Positions 8,295 to 16,572 of a stretch of DNA of 64,000 bases are shown here, piece by piece. Positions within the stretch are counted from its first letter, which is position 1. The number at the start of each line of letters is the position of its first letter. A program made the translations under genes and the position numbers. Origin of the DNA: Syntrophaceae bacterium (GTDB lineage: Bacteria > Desulfobacterota > Syntrophia > Syntrophales > Smithellaceae); NCBI GenBank assembly GCA_018056765.1, contig JAGPFA010000012.1:1-64000 (forward strand), in the 5' to 3' direction. The notes beneath the pieces were generated by a model that was not told the origin of the DNA, made no database searches, and worked only from the letters and a program-made list of their open reading frames with translations.

Positions 8295-9644
8295 ATGAAA
8301 ACGATCGATAAATTAAAGCGACTGACCGGTGAGGACACAGAGGTAAAAAAAACTGAACCGTCCGCGTCTGTTTCTGCTCATGACGAAAAGCAGCAGCGCC
8401 TGGCCGGTCTGCGCCTGAAAATTGAAGCCATCACCTCACGCGCCAAACCGCAAGCCGCCGCCTTGAGAGAAAATATTCATCCGGGTAACCACAGGCTGGC
8501 TGATCTTGTCGGAGGCGTCGAAGTTGAAAACGAGCACGGACGCTTTTTCCTCGCCTCCCGCATCATGTCCGGTGCAAGCCGCCATGGACACCGCAATGTG
8601 TACGAAGTGCACAATTTCGACACGATCGTGGCCGGTATGCTGGCCAACGATCCGTCCATCGGCAGGTACCGTTCAACCGATGCTCTTTTCCTGGATACGG
8701 AAACCACCGGCCTGTCAGGAGGAAGCGGCACGATGCCTTTCCTGGTCGGTCTGGGCTGGTTTGAAAATCAGGCATTCCATCTTCACCAACTGCTGGCACG
8801 TGATTTCAGTGAGGAGAAGGCTCTTTTGGCGCACCTCAAACAAATAGCCGCACAAAAAAAATTTCTCGTCACTTTCAACGGCAAGGCATTTGACGTGAAT
8901 CTGCTGGCAACCAGGTTTGTTTTAAACCGTCTGGCAGACGGTCTGTCTTGTCTGCCGCATCTGGATCTTCTGCATCCGTCGCGCCGGATTCTGGGACACC
9001 GGCTCGATAATTGCCGGCTGGCGACGCTTGAAGAGCAGATTTTGGGTGTATTCCGCGAGGATGACGTTCCCGGATGGGAAATCCCGCAGCGATACTTTGA
9101 CTGGCTCAGACAGCGCAATCCCGATCTTCTGGCGGGTATTTTTGAACACAATCGTCTGGATGTGGCCTCGATGGCGACACTGACCGCGCATCTGGCGGAA
9201 ATTGTCGCCGCCTGCACAACCGGACAAGACACGCACACAGACGATTATGTGGCGGCGGCGCGACTGTGTCTGGACAGGTCACAAAAAGAAGCGGCTCTGA
9301 AAATCGTGGATGCCCTGCCCAATGATCTCCGCCCGGAAGCATCCCCGCACTCGCCGGGGAAGCTTGCCGAACTTTACAAGCGCACGGGCCGTATCGATCA
9401 GGCGGCAGACATCTGGCGCCGAATGCTCGGACAGGACCCGGCCGGCTTTTATCAGGTTACGGAGCTGGCCAAATATCTGGAGCATCACAAAAGAGATTTC
9501 GCAGGCGCCCGAAGCATTGTAGGAAAAGCACTCGCGTCCGGCGGCGTTTTTTCTGAAAAAGAAAAGCAATCTCTCAAGCTGCGCCTGGGGCGTCTGGATA
9601 AAAAAATAATCGCACCGGATCGCGAATATCGGGATGAGCCGTAA
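8295..9644 (+). CDS. mrfB: DEDDh-type 3'-5' exonuclease with C-terminal TPR-like region, MrfB (YprB)-like
   Basis: 449 residues. RNase H-like exonuclease fold at about 125-300: LDTETTG (Asp134, Glu136), FNGKAFDVNLL (Asp200) and HNRLDVASM (His285, Asp289) supply the DEDDh metal ligands. The first 120 residues are a family-specific extension. Residues 310-430 look helical and TPR-like (AAL...LAELYKRTGRIDQAADIWRRML). This arrangement matches YprB/MrfB, partner of the MrfA helicase in mitomycin repair in B. subtilis; the helicase homologue is the preceding conserved gene. Start ATG at 8295 has only a weak ribosome site. Downstream gene at 9747 is unrelated. Confidence 0.82.
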   Translation: MKTIDKLKRLTGEDTEVKKTEPSASVSAHDEKQQRLAGLRLKIEAITSRAKPQAAALRENIHPGNHRLADLVGGVEVENEHGRFFLASRIMSGASRHGHRNVYEVHNFDTIVAGMLANDPSIGRYRSTDALFLDTETTGLSGGSGTMPFLVGLGWFENQAFHLHQLLARDFSEEKALLAHLKQIAAQKKFLVTFNGKAFDVNLLATRFVLNRLADGLSCLPHLDLLHPSRRILGHRLDNCRLATLEEQILGVFREDDVPGWEIPQRYFDWLRQRNPDLLAGIFEHNRLDVASMATLTAHLAEIVAACTTGQDTHTDDYVAAARLCLDRSQKEAALKIVDALPNDLRPEASPHSPGKLAELYKRTGRIDQAADIWRRMLGQDPAGFYQVTELAKYLEHHKRDFAGARSIVGKALASGGVFSEKEKQSLKLRLGRLDKKIIAPDREYRDEP

Positions 9645-9746
9645 AACCGGTTTGTGAGACTCATGCATATCGGGCGTGGAGAGGCGGGTAAAAATTGCTG
9701 TTCGTCTAAAGTGCAATTTTGATAAAAACAGACGGAAGGTGTTTAT

Positions 9747-10424
9747 ATGATTTTAAAATACGGAAAAAACTACACTCAAAGCGGTTATTTGATGAATTAC
9801 AAAAAAGCGCCCAACATAGCCTGCTATAAAGGCCGTGTGCTGCAATTCAGGATCGAGCTCGATGAAATAACGCCCTTGATCTGGCGGCGCATTCTCGTTC
9901 CCTCCGAATATAATTTCTGGGATCTGCACGTTGCTGTTCAGGACGCCATGGGGTGGCTCGATTATCATCTGCACCACTTCGAGATAAAAGGAAAAAGCAA
10001 AAGGAAAACCGACGCCATCGGAATTCCCGATTTTGAACTGATCAATGATTCGTTTGAAATTTTTCCGGGATGGGAAATTCCCGTTTTTCAATATTTCAGC
10101 GATCTAGGTCAGAAAGCCCGCTACATTTATGACTATGGTGACAACTGGATACATAGCGTAATGCTTGAGGGATATATTTACAGGGAAAAAGGCGTCAAAT
10201 ACCCGCTTTGCATCGACGGGGCGCGCGCCTGCCCGCCCGAAGATTGCGGCGGCCCTTACGGATACGCAAACCTGCTTGAGATTCTGGCGAATCCCGCTCA
10301 CGAAGAGTACGAGGATATGATAACGTGGGCGGGTAAAACATGGCATGCGGAAAAATTCGACAAAAACGCCGTCGTTTTCGATCCGCCATACAGGCGCTGG
10401 GTAAACGCTTTCCTGAAGAATTAG
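9747..10424 (+). CDS. pRiA4b ORF-3-like domain protein
   Basis: 225 residues. The family signature is clear: FRIELDEITPLIWRRILVP near the start, the helix with AMGWLDYHLHHFE, and YIYDYGDNWIH followed by GARACPPEDCGG. This domain is found on plasmids and transposons and as a chromosomal stand-alone protein; its biochemical role is not established. Start at 9747 is chosen because GGAAGG lies 7 bases upstream; an internal ATG at 9792 is the alternative. No transposase accompanies it. Confidence 0.82.
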   Translation: MILKYGKNYTQSGYLMNYKKAPNIACYKGRVLQFRIELDEITPLIWRRILVPSEYNFWDLHVAVQDAMGWLDYHLHHFEIKGKSKRKTDAIGIPDFELINDSFEIFPGWEIPVFQYFSDLGQKARYIYDYGDNWIHSVMLEGYIYREKGVKYPLCIDGARACPPEDCGGPYGYANLLEILANPAHEEYEDMITWAGKTWHAEKFDKNAVVFDPPYRRWVNAFLKN

Positions 10425-10590
10425 GCCCGAGTCAAAAGACCGGATGCCCTGCACGGCAAAACCCGAATCCGAAATGGTACGTCAGTATGATTACCGCTGG
10501 AATCAAAGGGGTGGCGTTCCGGCGTCGGTGGTCATAAAAAGACCACTGCCTGCTTCTGCCCGGAAATGCACGCTTCTCGCCAGCTTTGCT
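10425..10590. other. Convergent intergenic gap
   Basis: Short region between two convergent genes; no terminator hairpin with a T-tract, RNA gene or repeat is recognised. Confidence 0.4.
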
Positions 10591-11976
10591 TTATCCGTTC
10601 TTCTCTTCATATTTTTCCAGCTTCTTGCGGAGCGTTTTGCGTGTAATTCCCAGACGCCTGGCCGCCTCGCTTTTGTTGCCGCCGGTGGCCTGGAGCATCT
10701 CCAGAATGCTCCTTCTTTCCACTTCTTCCAGCGGCAATCCTTCAAGTGACGAGCCGGCAGGCAGGCTGTCCTGTGCTTTGGCACTATCGCGGAGCGCTTT
10801 TTCCTCCATCGGAAAAACCAGCTCTTCTTCGCCGATCATCTCGGATCGGTTTAGGACCACCGCCCTCTCTATGGTGTTCATCAGTTCCCGGACGTTGCCC
10901 GGCCATGCGTAGTCCGTCATCCTGCGCAACGCCCCGGGGGTGAAGCCTTGTATTGATTTTTCGTTTCTGGCGGCAAACGTCTTTAAAAAGTGGTGCGCGA
11001 GCAGGGCGATGTCGTCGCGGCGCTCCCGGAGCGGCGGCACGGTCAGTACAACGACATTGAGTCTGTAGAAGAGATCTTCGCGGAAGCGGCCACGCCATAC
11101 TTCTTCTTTCAGGTCTTTGTTCGTCGCGGCAATTACGCGCACATCTACTTTAATCACCTCCGAGCCACCCACGCGAGTGAGTTCCCTTTCCTGCAAAACA
11201 CGTAAAAGCTTCACCTGCATGCCGGGCGACATTTCGCTGACCTCATCGAGGAAGATGCTGCCGGTATCGGCCTGCACAAATTTTCCCTCTCGTTTGCGAT
11301 CCGCGCCGGTAAAGGCTCCTTTTTCATGGCCGAACAGTTCCGACTCTAAAAGAGTCTCCGTCAGGGCCGCGCAGTTGATCTTCACAAAAGGGGCCGGACG
11401 CCGGCTGCTGTTTTGGTGGATGGCGTTGGCGATGATTTCCTTGCCTGTGCCGGATTCACCGCTGACGAGGACCGTCGCCTGGGTCGGCGCCACCTGTTCG
11501 ACCATCTCCAGCAGTCTGGTCATCGCGGCGCTTTGCCCGATAATGTTTTGGCGGTCAAACTTTTCACCGAGTCTCTCTTTGAGGTATTCGATTTCTTTTT
11601 TCTGCCGGTTATGCTCTGTCGCCCGGGCGATTTTGATCTGCAGTTCATCAAAATCAAGCGGCTTGGTCAGATAATCATAGGCACCCTTTTTGAGTGCGCT
11701 CACAGCCGTTTCCACGGAAGCGTAGGCCGTCATGATGATGATCGGAATGGCGGGATTGATCATCTTAATCCTCTCGAGCGCCTCAATGCCGGATACGTTC
11801 ATCATCCGGACGTCCATCAGAATCAGATCGAAAGATCGGCGGCCGGCTTCTTCAATGGCCACCGCCCCGTCATCCGCCTCGTAAACACGATAGCCCCAGC
11901 CGCCGATGAGTTTTTTGAGCATCACCCGATGTGCCGAATCATCATCTACAATCAGAATTTCCAGACCCTTTTGCAT
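10591..11976 (-). CDS. zraR: Sigma-54-dependent response regulator, ZraR/NtrC type
   Basis: 461 residues with three domains. Receiver at 1-120 with the phospho-acceptor Asp55 in LILMDVRM and switch Lys105. AAA+ domain at about 145-385 with Walker A GESGTGKE (173-180), GAFTGA for sigma-54 contact, and FLDEVSEMSP as Walker B. C-terminal Fis-type HTH (GGNKSEAARRLGITRKTLRKKL). Its ATG follows directly on the TGA of the sensor kinase gene upstream, with AAGGAGGAA as ribosome site inside the kinase end, so the two are translationally linked. A divergent CpxP/ZraP-like gene with a -24/-12 promoter is the probable target, by analogy with E. coli zraP-zraSR. The zinc response is inferred, not shown. 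Confidence 0.88.
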   Translation of the reverse strand: MQKGLEILIVDDDSAHRVMLKKLIGGWGYRVYEADDGAVAIEEAGRRSFDLILMDVRMMNVSGIEALERIKMINPAIPIIIMTAYASVETAVSALKKGAYDYLTKPLDFDELQIKIARATEHNRQKKEIEYLKERLGEKFDRQNIIGQSAAMTRLLEMVEQVAPTQATVLVSGESGTGKEIIANAIHQNSSRRPAPFVKINCAALTETLLESELFGHEKGAFTGADRKREGKFVQADTGSIFLDEVSEMSPGMQVKLLRVLQERELTRVGGSEVIKVDVRVIAATNKDLKEEVWRGRFREDLFYRLNVVVLTVPPLRERRDDIALLAHHFLKTFAARNEKSIQGFTPGALRRMTDYAWPGNVRELMNTIERAVVLNRSEMIGEEELVFPMEEKALRDSAKAQDSLPAGSSLEGLPLEEVERRSILEMLQATGGNKSEAARRLGITRKTLRKKLEKYEEKNG

Positions 11977-13662
11977 TCATTCCTCCTTTAGCGAAACAGG
12001 AAAGCCAAGCGATACTTTGGTGCCTTCACCGGTGCGGCTCTCTATTTTAATCGTACCTCCGTGCGCCTCCATGATTTTCTGGGCCACAGCAAGCCCCAGA
12101 CCTGTCCCGGCCGGCCTGGAGGTGAAATAGGGATCGAAAATCCGCGGCATGTCCGCATCGCTGATGCCGCCTCCGGTGTCGGAAACGTCAATCTCCAGAA
12201 AACCGTTTTGCTGCGATAAAACCACCGCCAGACTGCCGCCCCGGGACATGGAGGAAAAAGCGTTGAGGAAGATATTGATGAGCACCTGTTTAACCTTGTC
12301 CGGATCGACCATGATCGGGGGCAGGTGACCGGGCGCCTGCAGGCTTGTTTCTATTCCCTGAGCCTTCGCCTCCGCCTGCGTCAGACGCAGTGTCTGCCTG
12401 ACGAGATCCGCAAGATCTGACGGCTCTTTGGCCAGTGTCAGGGGGCGGGCAAAATCAATGAGCTGAGTGATGACGCGGTTGAGCCTTTCCGTCTCGGCGA
12501 TCATAACGTCCGCCGTTTCTTCGTCTTCACTGTTTCCGGCAAGTCTTTGTTTAAAATAAACGGCAAATCCCTTGATGGAGCTCAGCGGATTGCGGATTTC
12601 GTGTGCGACTCCCGCCGCAAGGGACCCGATAGCGTGCAAATGACGGCTGCGGGCAAGTTCGCGCTCCATATGTCTGAGCGCCGTCACATTGCGGGCCAGG
12701 AGAATCTTGCCTTCGGAAATCCCGTCATCGGCGAAGGCGGCCCCGACAACCTCCCACGTGGCCGGCTCATTCGTCTCGGAAGACACCAAAACATCGGCTT
12801 CGACCGGTTCCTCCTGCCGGTCGATTTTTTCCAAAAGCTCGTTGAAAACAGCGGGCAAAACCATTGCCACATCCTGACCGGCGGCGTCGCGTGTATCACA
12901 GGAAAGCAGCGTTCCCGCCTGTTGGTTGCAGGCGGTGATCTTACCCTCCTTATCCACGGCCAGGAGCGCGATGGGCAGGTTCTTCACCAGCGCTTCCGAG
13001 AAAAGTGTGATGCGGGAAAGCGAGGCACGGGTATGACGGTACGCCTGCACCAGAAACAGCGAAACCAGGGCAAAAGAGCCGATAACGACGAGAATCACGG
13101 CAAATAAAACTGTCCTGAGTGCGTCTTCTCGCGATGCCTTTTCAATTTTGTCCATGTTGAAACCAATAAAGACAATCAGTGAGGGCAGGTCCTGTCCGCT
13201 GTGGCCGCGTTTGGGGGAAATTATCCGGTAGACCTCGAAGGTGTCGGCCCCCTCGGGATTGGCGCTTTGCCGCCAGTGCACCCGGCGGAGATCCTCTTCA
13301 TTTTCGATCGCCAGATCCAGCCCGTAGCTCGTGCCCACCATAACCGGGTCACTGTCAGCTATAATATTCCCCTGTCTGTCCGTAGCGATCATATAATCGA
13401 TATCCGGCTGATCGGCCGTTTCCATGAGCAGTTTCTGAGTATGAAACAGGCCGTCCATTTCCGCCCGGCAGCGCAGCCCCGCTTCAAAGGATTGAATCAG
13501 TGTCGTGCCTTTCTCGACAAAAAGGGTGACCGCCTGATTCTTCCTTTGCTGGTATTGCATGAAAATCATCATTGTGAGCATGACAATCACGACTCCCACG
13601 GCACCGAGCAAAACCCAGACGGAAATATCGGGGCGAATTTTTTTCTTTTTTATTTCCTTCAT
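11977..13662 (-). CDS. zraS: Membrane sensor histidine kinase, ZraS-like
   Basis: 561 residues. TM1 at about 15-37, a periplasmic domain of about 150 residues (Cache-like, with ATDRQGNIIADS), TM2 at about 185-208, a PAS domain near 222-330 (LPIALLAVDKEGKITACNQ), HisKA with His354 in HEIRNPLSSIKGF, and HATPase with DTGGGISD and GTGLGLAV. It would phosphorylate the regulator encoded immediately downstream. Topology and partner match ZraS; the ligand sensed in the periplasm cannot be told from sequence. The gene starts at 13662, divergent from 13869. Confidence 0.87.
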   Translation of the reverse strand: MKEIKKKKIRPDISVWVLLGAVGVVIVMLTMMIFMQYQQRKNQAVTLFVEKGTTLIQSFEAGLRCRAEMDGLFHTQKLLMETADQPDIDYMIATDRQGNIIADSDPVMVGTSYGLDLAIENEEDLRRVHWRQSANPEGADTFEVYRIISPKRGHSGQDLPSLIVFIGFNMDKIEKASREDALRTVLFAVILVVIGSFALVSLFLVQAYRHTRASLSRITLFSEALVKNLPIALLAVDKEGKITACNQQAGTLLSCDTRDAAGQDVAMVLPAVFNELLEKIDRQEEPVEADVLVSSETNEPATWEVVGAAFADDGISEGKILLARNVTALRHMERELARSRHLHAIGSLAAGVAHEIRNPLSSIKGFAVYFKQRLAGNSEDEETADVMIAETERLNRVITQLIDFARPLTLAKEPSDLADLVRQTLRLTQAEAKAQGIETSLQAPGHLPPIMVDPDKVKQVLINIFLNAFSSMSRGGSLAVVLSQQNGFLEIDVSDTGGGISDADMPRIFDPYFTSRPAGTGLGLAVAQKIMEAHGGTIKIESRTGEGTKVSLGFPVSLKEE

Positions 13663-13804
13663 TTTTTACACCGATCCTTGTGGTTACAATTGTCCCATTG
13701 GATACCTCAAGTGGGTAGTGATTATCCAATTATCGGCGGCAAAAGGCAAAGGATATTTTTTGAGTTTAGCCAATTTGCTCGTAATTACAGATACATACTA
13801 TATG

Positions 13805-13820
13805 TGGCATAACGTATGCA
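13805..13820 (+). promoter_or_regulatory. Sigma-54 (-24/-12) promoter of the zraP-like gene
   Basis: TGGCAT-AACGT-ATGCA: GG and GC elements at the exact spacing of the RpoN consensus TGGCAC-N5-TTGCA. It predicts transcription start near 13831 and a leader of about 38 bases before the ATG at 13869. The divergent operon encodes a sigma-54 activator. Confidence 0.7.
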
Positions 13821-13868
13821 CTAATACCTGGCGAAGGTTAGCATAAATCATACGAAAGGAGACCAACG

Positions 13869-14426
13869 ATGAAAAAATTAACCTTGATAGTGGCGACAGT
13901 CACGGTAGGGGTGCTGATGGCTTCGCAGGCATTTGCCTGGGGCCCGGGCTTCTGGAAAGGCAGAGGCTGGAATTACAGCCGGGGGAGTGTCTGGAGCGAA
14001 CTTAATTTAACCGCTGAGCAGAAAGCTAAAATCGAAGCTCTGCAGGATGAGCATTACAAGGCAACCAGACCGCTGCGGGAAAAAATTTATGACAAATCTA
14101 CGGAAATCCGCAGACTCTGGCTTGAGGCCAACCCGGATAAAAACAAGATCACCGCGGCCCAGAAGGAATTAAGGACATATAGAAATGAAGTGGAAGACAA
14201 GGCCACAGCACTGAAGCTGGAAATCCGCGCCGTTCTCACACCGGAGCAAAATGAAAAACTGGCCGATTTGCGATGGGGCGGCTACGGATTCGGTCCGCGC
14301 CACGGCATCCGCGGCCGCGGCGGCTACTCTCCGGGATACTGGCCCGGCTGCCGGGGACCCGGCTTTGGATACCGCGGTGATCTGATGCGCGGCGGGGGCT
14401 ACATCCCGGGCGTGGATGGAGATTAA
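13869..14426 (+). CDS. Periplasmic Spy/CpxP/ZraP-family protein with Gly/Arg-rich tail
   Basis: 185 residues. Signal peptide 1-23 ending in QAFA. Residues 40-130 are all-helical with the LTXXQ-like LNLTAEQKAKIEAL and LTPEQNEKLADL elements of CpxP/Spy/ZraP proteins, which act as periplasmic chaperones and metal-stress accessory factors. The last 50 residues are rich in Gly, Arg, Tyr and Pro and are not part of the core fold; they hold one Cys and one His. Strong ribosome site AAAGGAG. Position divergent from the ZraSR-like pair with an RpoN promoter points to control by that system. ZraP is preferred over CpxP from context only. Confidence 0.8.
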   Translation: MKKLTLIVATVTVGVLMASQAFAWGPGFWKGRGWNYSRGSVWSELNLTAEQKAKIEALQDEHYKATRPLREKIYDKSTEIRRLWLEANPDKNKITAAQKELRTYRNEVEDKATALKLEIRAVLTPEQNEKLADLRWGGYGFGPRHGIRGRGGYSPGYWPGCRGPGFGYRGDLMRGGGYIPGVDGD

Positions 14427-14470
14427 GGCGGGCAAGTTTCACCAGCCAATGCACCCGCCCCTCCTTCGAA

Positions 14471-14495
14471 AGGGGAGCTTCGAAGCTCCCCTTTT
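14471..14495 (+). terminator. Rho-independent terminator of the zraP-like gene
   Basis: Self-complementary GGGGAGCTTCGAAGCTCCCC followed by TTTTGTTG, 45 bases after the stop codon. Confidence 0.85.
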
Positions 14496-14530
14496 GTTGT
14501 CAGACCAAACGCCCTATCTTTAAAACAGCA

Positions 14531-14611
14531 GATAGCGATCCACTCCACGGCGTGGAGTTTTGTTTTGGGCTAACTTGCTTGGCCGGTTGTGATGTTGAAG
14601 TTAATGAGAAG
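14531..14611 (+). repeat. 81-bp hairpin-bearing dispersed repeat, copy 2
   Basis: Gap-free match to 1081-1161: GATAGCGATCCACTCCACGG, CGTGGAG, TTTTGGGCTAACTTGCT and GATGTTGAAGTTAATGAGAAG. It lies 28 bases before the convergent decarboxylase beta-subunit stop. Confidence 0.7.
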
Positions 14612-14638
14612 TATAATTCACACATGGGGCTTTGCCGC

Positions 14639-15982
14639 CTAACCCAGGATACCGATGAACACGCCGCCGGCGATCGCCGCGCCGATAGCTCCGGCGACGT
14701 TGGGCCCCATCGCGTGCATCAGCAGAAAGTTCTTTTTGTTTTCCTGCTGCCCCATAATCTGGACCACCCGTGCGGACATGGGCACAGCCGACACACCCGC
14801 CGCACCGATCATCGGGTTTATCTTTTCCTTCAAAAACAGGTTCATGAATTTCGCCAGCAGGACACCCGCCGCCGCTGCACTGGCAAATGAAATCACCCCG
14901 AGCAGCAAAATAAGCAGCGTTTTGACCTGAAGGAAGTTTTCCGCCACCATCGTCCCGCCGATGGAGAGCGTCAGAATAATGGTCATCATATCGATAAAGA
15001 CAGTCTGCGCCGTGTTGCTGAGGCGATCTACCACACCGCTTTCACTGAAAAGATTTCCCAGCATGAAGCAGCCGATCAGAGGGGCGGAAGCGGGAACGCA
15101 GAGGATTACGACTACCGCGGTGACCAGCGGAAACAGGATTTTTTCGAGTTTTGAAACGGGCCGGAGCGTCGGTTTCATGTAAATCGCACGCTCTTTTTTT
15201 GTGGTCAGCAGTTTGATGACCGGCGGCAGAATCAGCGGCACCAGGGCCATATAGGAATAGCAGGCCACGGCCGTAGCACCTATAATATGCGGCGCCAGCT
15301 GCGCCGTCACGTAGATCGTCGTCGGCCCCTCCGCCCCTCCGATAATGCCGATCGAGGCGGCTTCGTTGAAGGAAAAACCGAACAGCAGGGAAAGGAAAAA
15401 AGCAAAGTAAACGCCGAACTGAGCGGCCGCACCCAAAAGCAGCGTTTTAGGGTTGGCGAGCATGGGGCCGAAGTCCGTCAGTGCACCGAGGCACAAGAAA
15501 ATAAGAGGAGGGAGAATCTGCCACATGATCCCGAAGGAAAAGAAGATCGCCAGCAAGCCGATTGGCTTTGTCGGAATTTCCGCCTGGTTGGTCTGCTGCT
15601 GGGTGACGACAACGGCGATGACGTCACCCGCTTCGACGTGCTGCCCTTCCTTGACCCTGATTTTCTTGACCCGCCCAAAAACGGGCGCGCTTACGGCTTC
15701 GCCGTCTGTTTGTGCGATGGCCGCATCTTTGCTGAAAACTGCTCCTTCGGACAAGACGATATGACTGATGATACCCGGCTGTTTGGCTTTGATTTCATGC
15801 TCATAGTCCATCAACCCCCCCACGGGCAAATTGACGAGTATTACCGCGAAGCCGATGGGCAGCAAAAGAAGAGGCTCCATCTTTTTGCCTATCGCCAGAT
15901 AAATCAAAACACTACCGATAATAAGCATGACAGCATTTCCCCAGGTAAAAAACTGAAAGCCTGTTTCTAAAAAGCCGAACAC
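14639..15982 (-). CDS. Sodium-pump decarboxylase beta subunit (OadB/GcdB/MmdB family) with inserted biotinyl-like domain
   Basis: 447 residues. The family frame is clear: LTWGN-like start (FTWGNAVMLIIG), GALTDFGPMLANPKT, IGIIGGAEGPTTIYV, YSYMALVPLILPPV and the C-terminal MHAMGPNVAGAIG. These integral membrane subunits decarboxylate carboxybiotin and export Na+. Two oddities: residues 66-127, between TM2 and the GALTDFGP segment, form an extra domain with the look of a biotinyl/lipoyl barrel (SAPVFGRVKKI, VKEGQHVEAGDVIAVV), whose tip reads QTDGE in place of the AMKM biotinylation site; and the usual GGADGPT is GGAEGPT (Glu218). Carboxyltransferase and OadG-like genes lie upstream on the same strand. 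Confidence 0.88.
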   Translation of the reverse strand: MFGFLETGFQFFTWGNAVMLIIGSVLIYLAIGKKMEPLLLLPIGFAVILVNLPVGGLMDYEHEIKAKQPGIISHIVLSEGAVFSKDAAIAQTDGEAVSAPVFGRVKKIRVKEGQHVEAGDVIAVVVTQQQTNQAEIPTKPIGLLAIFFSFGIMWQILPPLIFLCLGALTDFGPMLANPKTLLLGAAAQFGVYFAFFLSLLFGFSFNEAASIGIIGGAEGPTTIYVTAQLAPHIIGATAVACYSYMALVPLILPPVIKLLTTKKERAIYMKPTLRPVSKLEKILFPLVTAVVVILCVPASAPLIGCFMLGNLFSESGVVDRLSNTAQTVFIDMMTIILTLSIGGTMVAENFLQVKTLLILLLGVISFASAAAAGVLLAKFMNLFLKEKINPMIGAAGVSAVPMSARVVQIMGQQENKKNFLLMHAMGPNVAGAIGAAIAGGVFIGILG

Positions 15983-16117
15983 GTCGAGTCCTCCATTAAA
16001 ATAGTAGTCAGGCTAATAAACCTGTTAGTTTTTAAGCACAGTGCGTCAGAGATTTGTACTTACCTTTTGTGCTGGATGGTCCGATAGTTATTGGACCGAA
16101 AATCAAACAGTGTTTAT

Positions 16118-16246
16118 TCATAAATTTATTATTTTTTCCGTGACGACTCTGGTTACCCAGATGGTGAACCAGAGAACCACCAGTAGTAAAAAGACGACGC
16201 CCAGTCCGCCGCCGGAGATCTTAAAAGCTAAAGCCATATCAAACAT
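16118..16246 (-). CDS. OadG-like small membrane subunit (42 aa)
   Basis: A 42-residue frame starting MFDMALAFKISGGGLGVV, followed by one strongly hydrophobic helix (FLLLVVLWFTIWV) and a short charged tail ending EKIINL. Small single-helix gamma/delta subunits of Na+-translocating decarboxylases (OadG/MmdD/GcdD) have this N-terminus and help assemble the alpha and beta subunits. A GGGGG ribosome site lies about 12 bases before the ATG. It lies 135 bases upstream of the beta-subunit gene and 326 downstream of the carboxyltransferase, all on the minus strand. Most relatives carry a longer charged tail. Too short for routine gene callers. Confidence 0.6.
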   Translation of the reverse strand: MFDMALAFKISGGGLGVVFLLLVVLWFTIWVTRVVTEKIINL

Positions 16247-16572
16247 AAAAATACTTATCCCCCTTTCATTATCGATTACTACCAAGTTATAAATTCACTC
16301 TGCCCCGCGGCCGGCCCGATATGCCCTGCTTTCTGAAGGAACAACGACGTAGAATTTAAACAGACCGCGCTGAAATCCCCCTGAAGCTCGCACTTTAAAG
16401 GCTGCCCCATGTTGTCAAAAGGCATCAACGGACGGGTCCCGCGCTCGCATTCAGGCGCGGGACCCGCAAAGGGGGAATTCGCTCCCTGAACGGGCTTCGT
16501 GAATACGTAACTCGTCGAGAGTCGAAGAGAGGACTTATAGCTGCGAGCTAGACCTCAGGCGCCGTTAAAATT
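16247..16572 (-). other. Gap in decarboxylase cluster with 12-bp perfect stem-loop
   Basis: No gene seen. At 16433-16444 and 16455-16466 lie perfectly complementary arms (CGGGTCCCGCGC) around a 10-base loop. No T-tract follows on either strand, so it may stabilise or separate transcript ends of the carboxyltransferase gene rather than act as a classical terminator. No -24/-12 promoter is seen. Confidence 0.5.

Noticed and set aside
9747..10424. Remnant of an IS1096-type transposon
   Set aside because: Only the pRiA4b ORF-3-like gene is present; no transposase, terminal inverted repeats or target duplication are visible.
13663..13868. ZraR-type operator palindrome upstream of the -24/-12 site
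   Set aside because: Only a weak GAG...CTC symmetry near 13760 is seen; not good enough to call.
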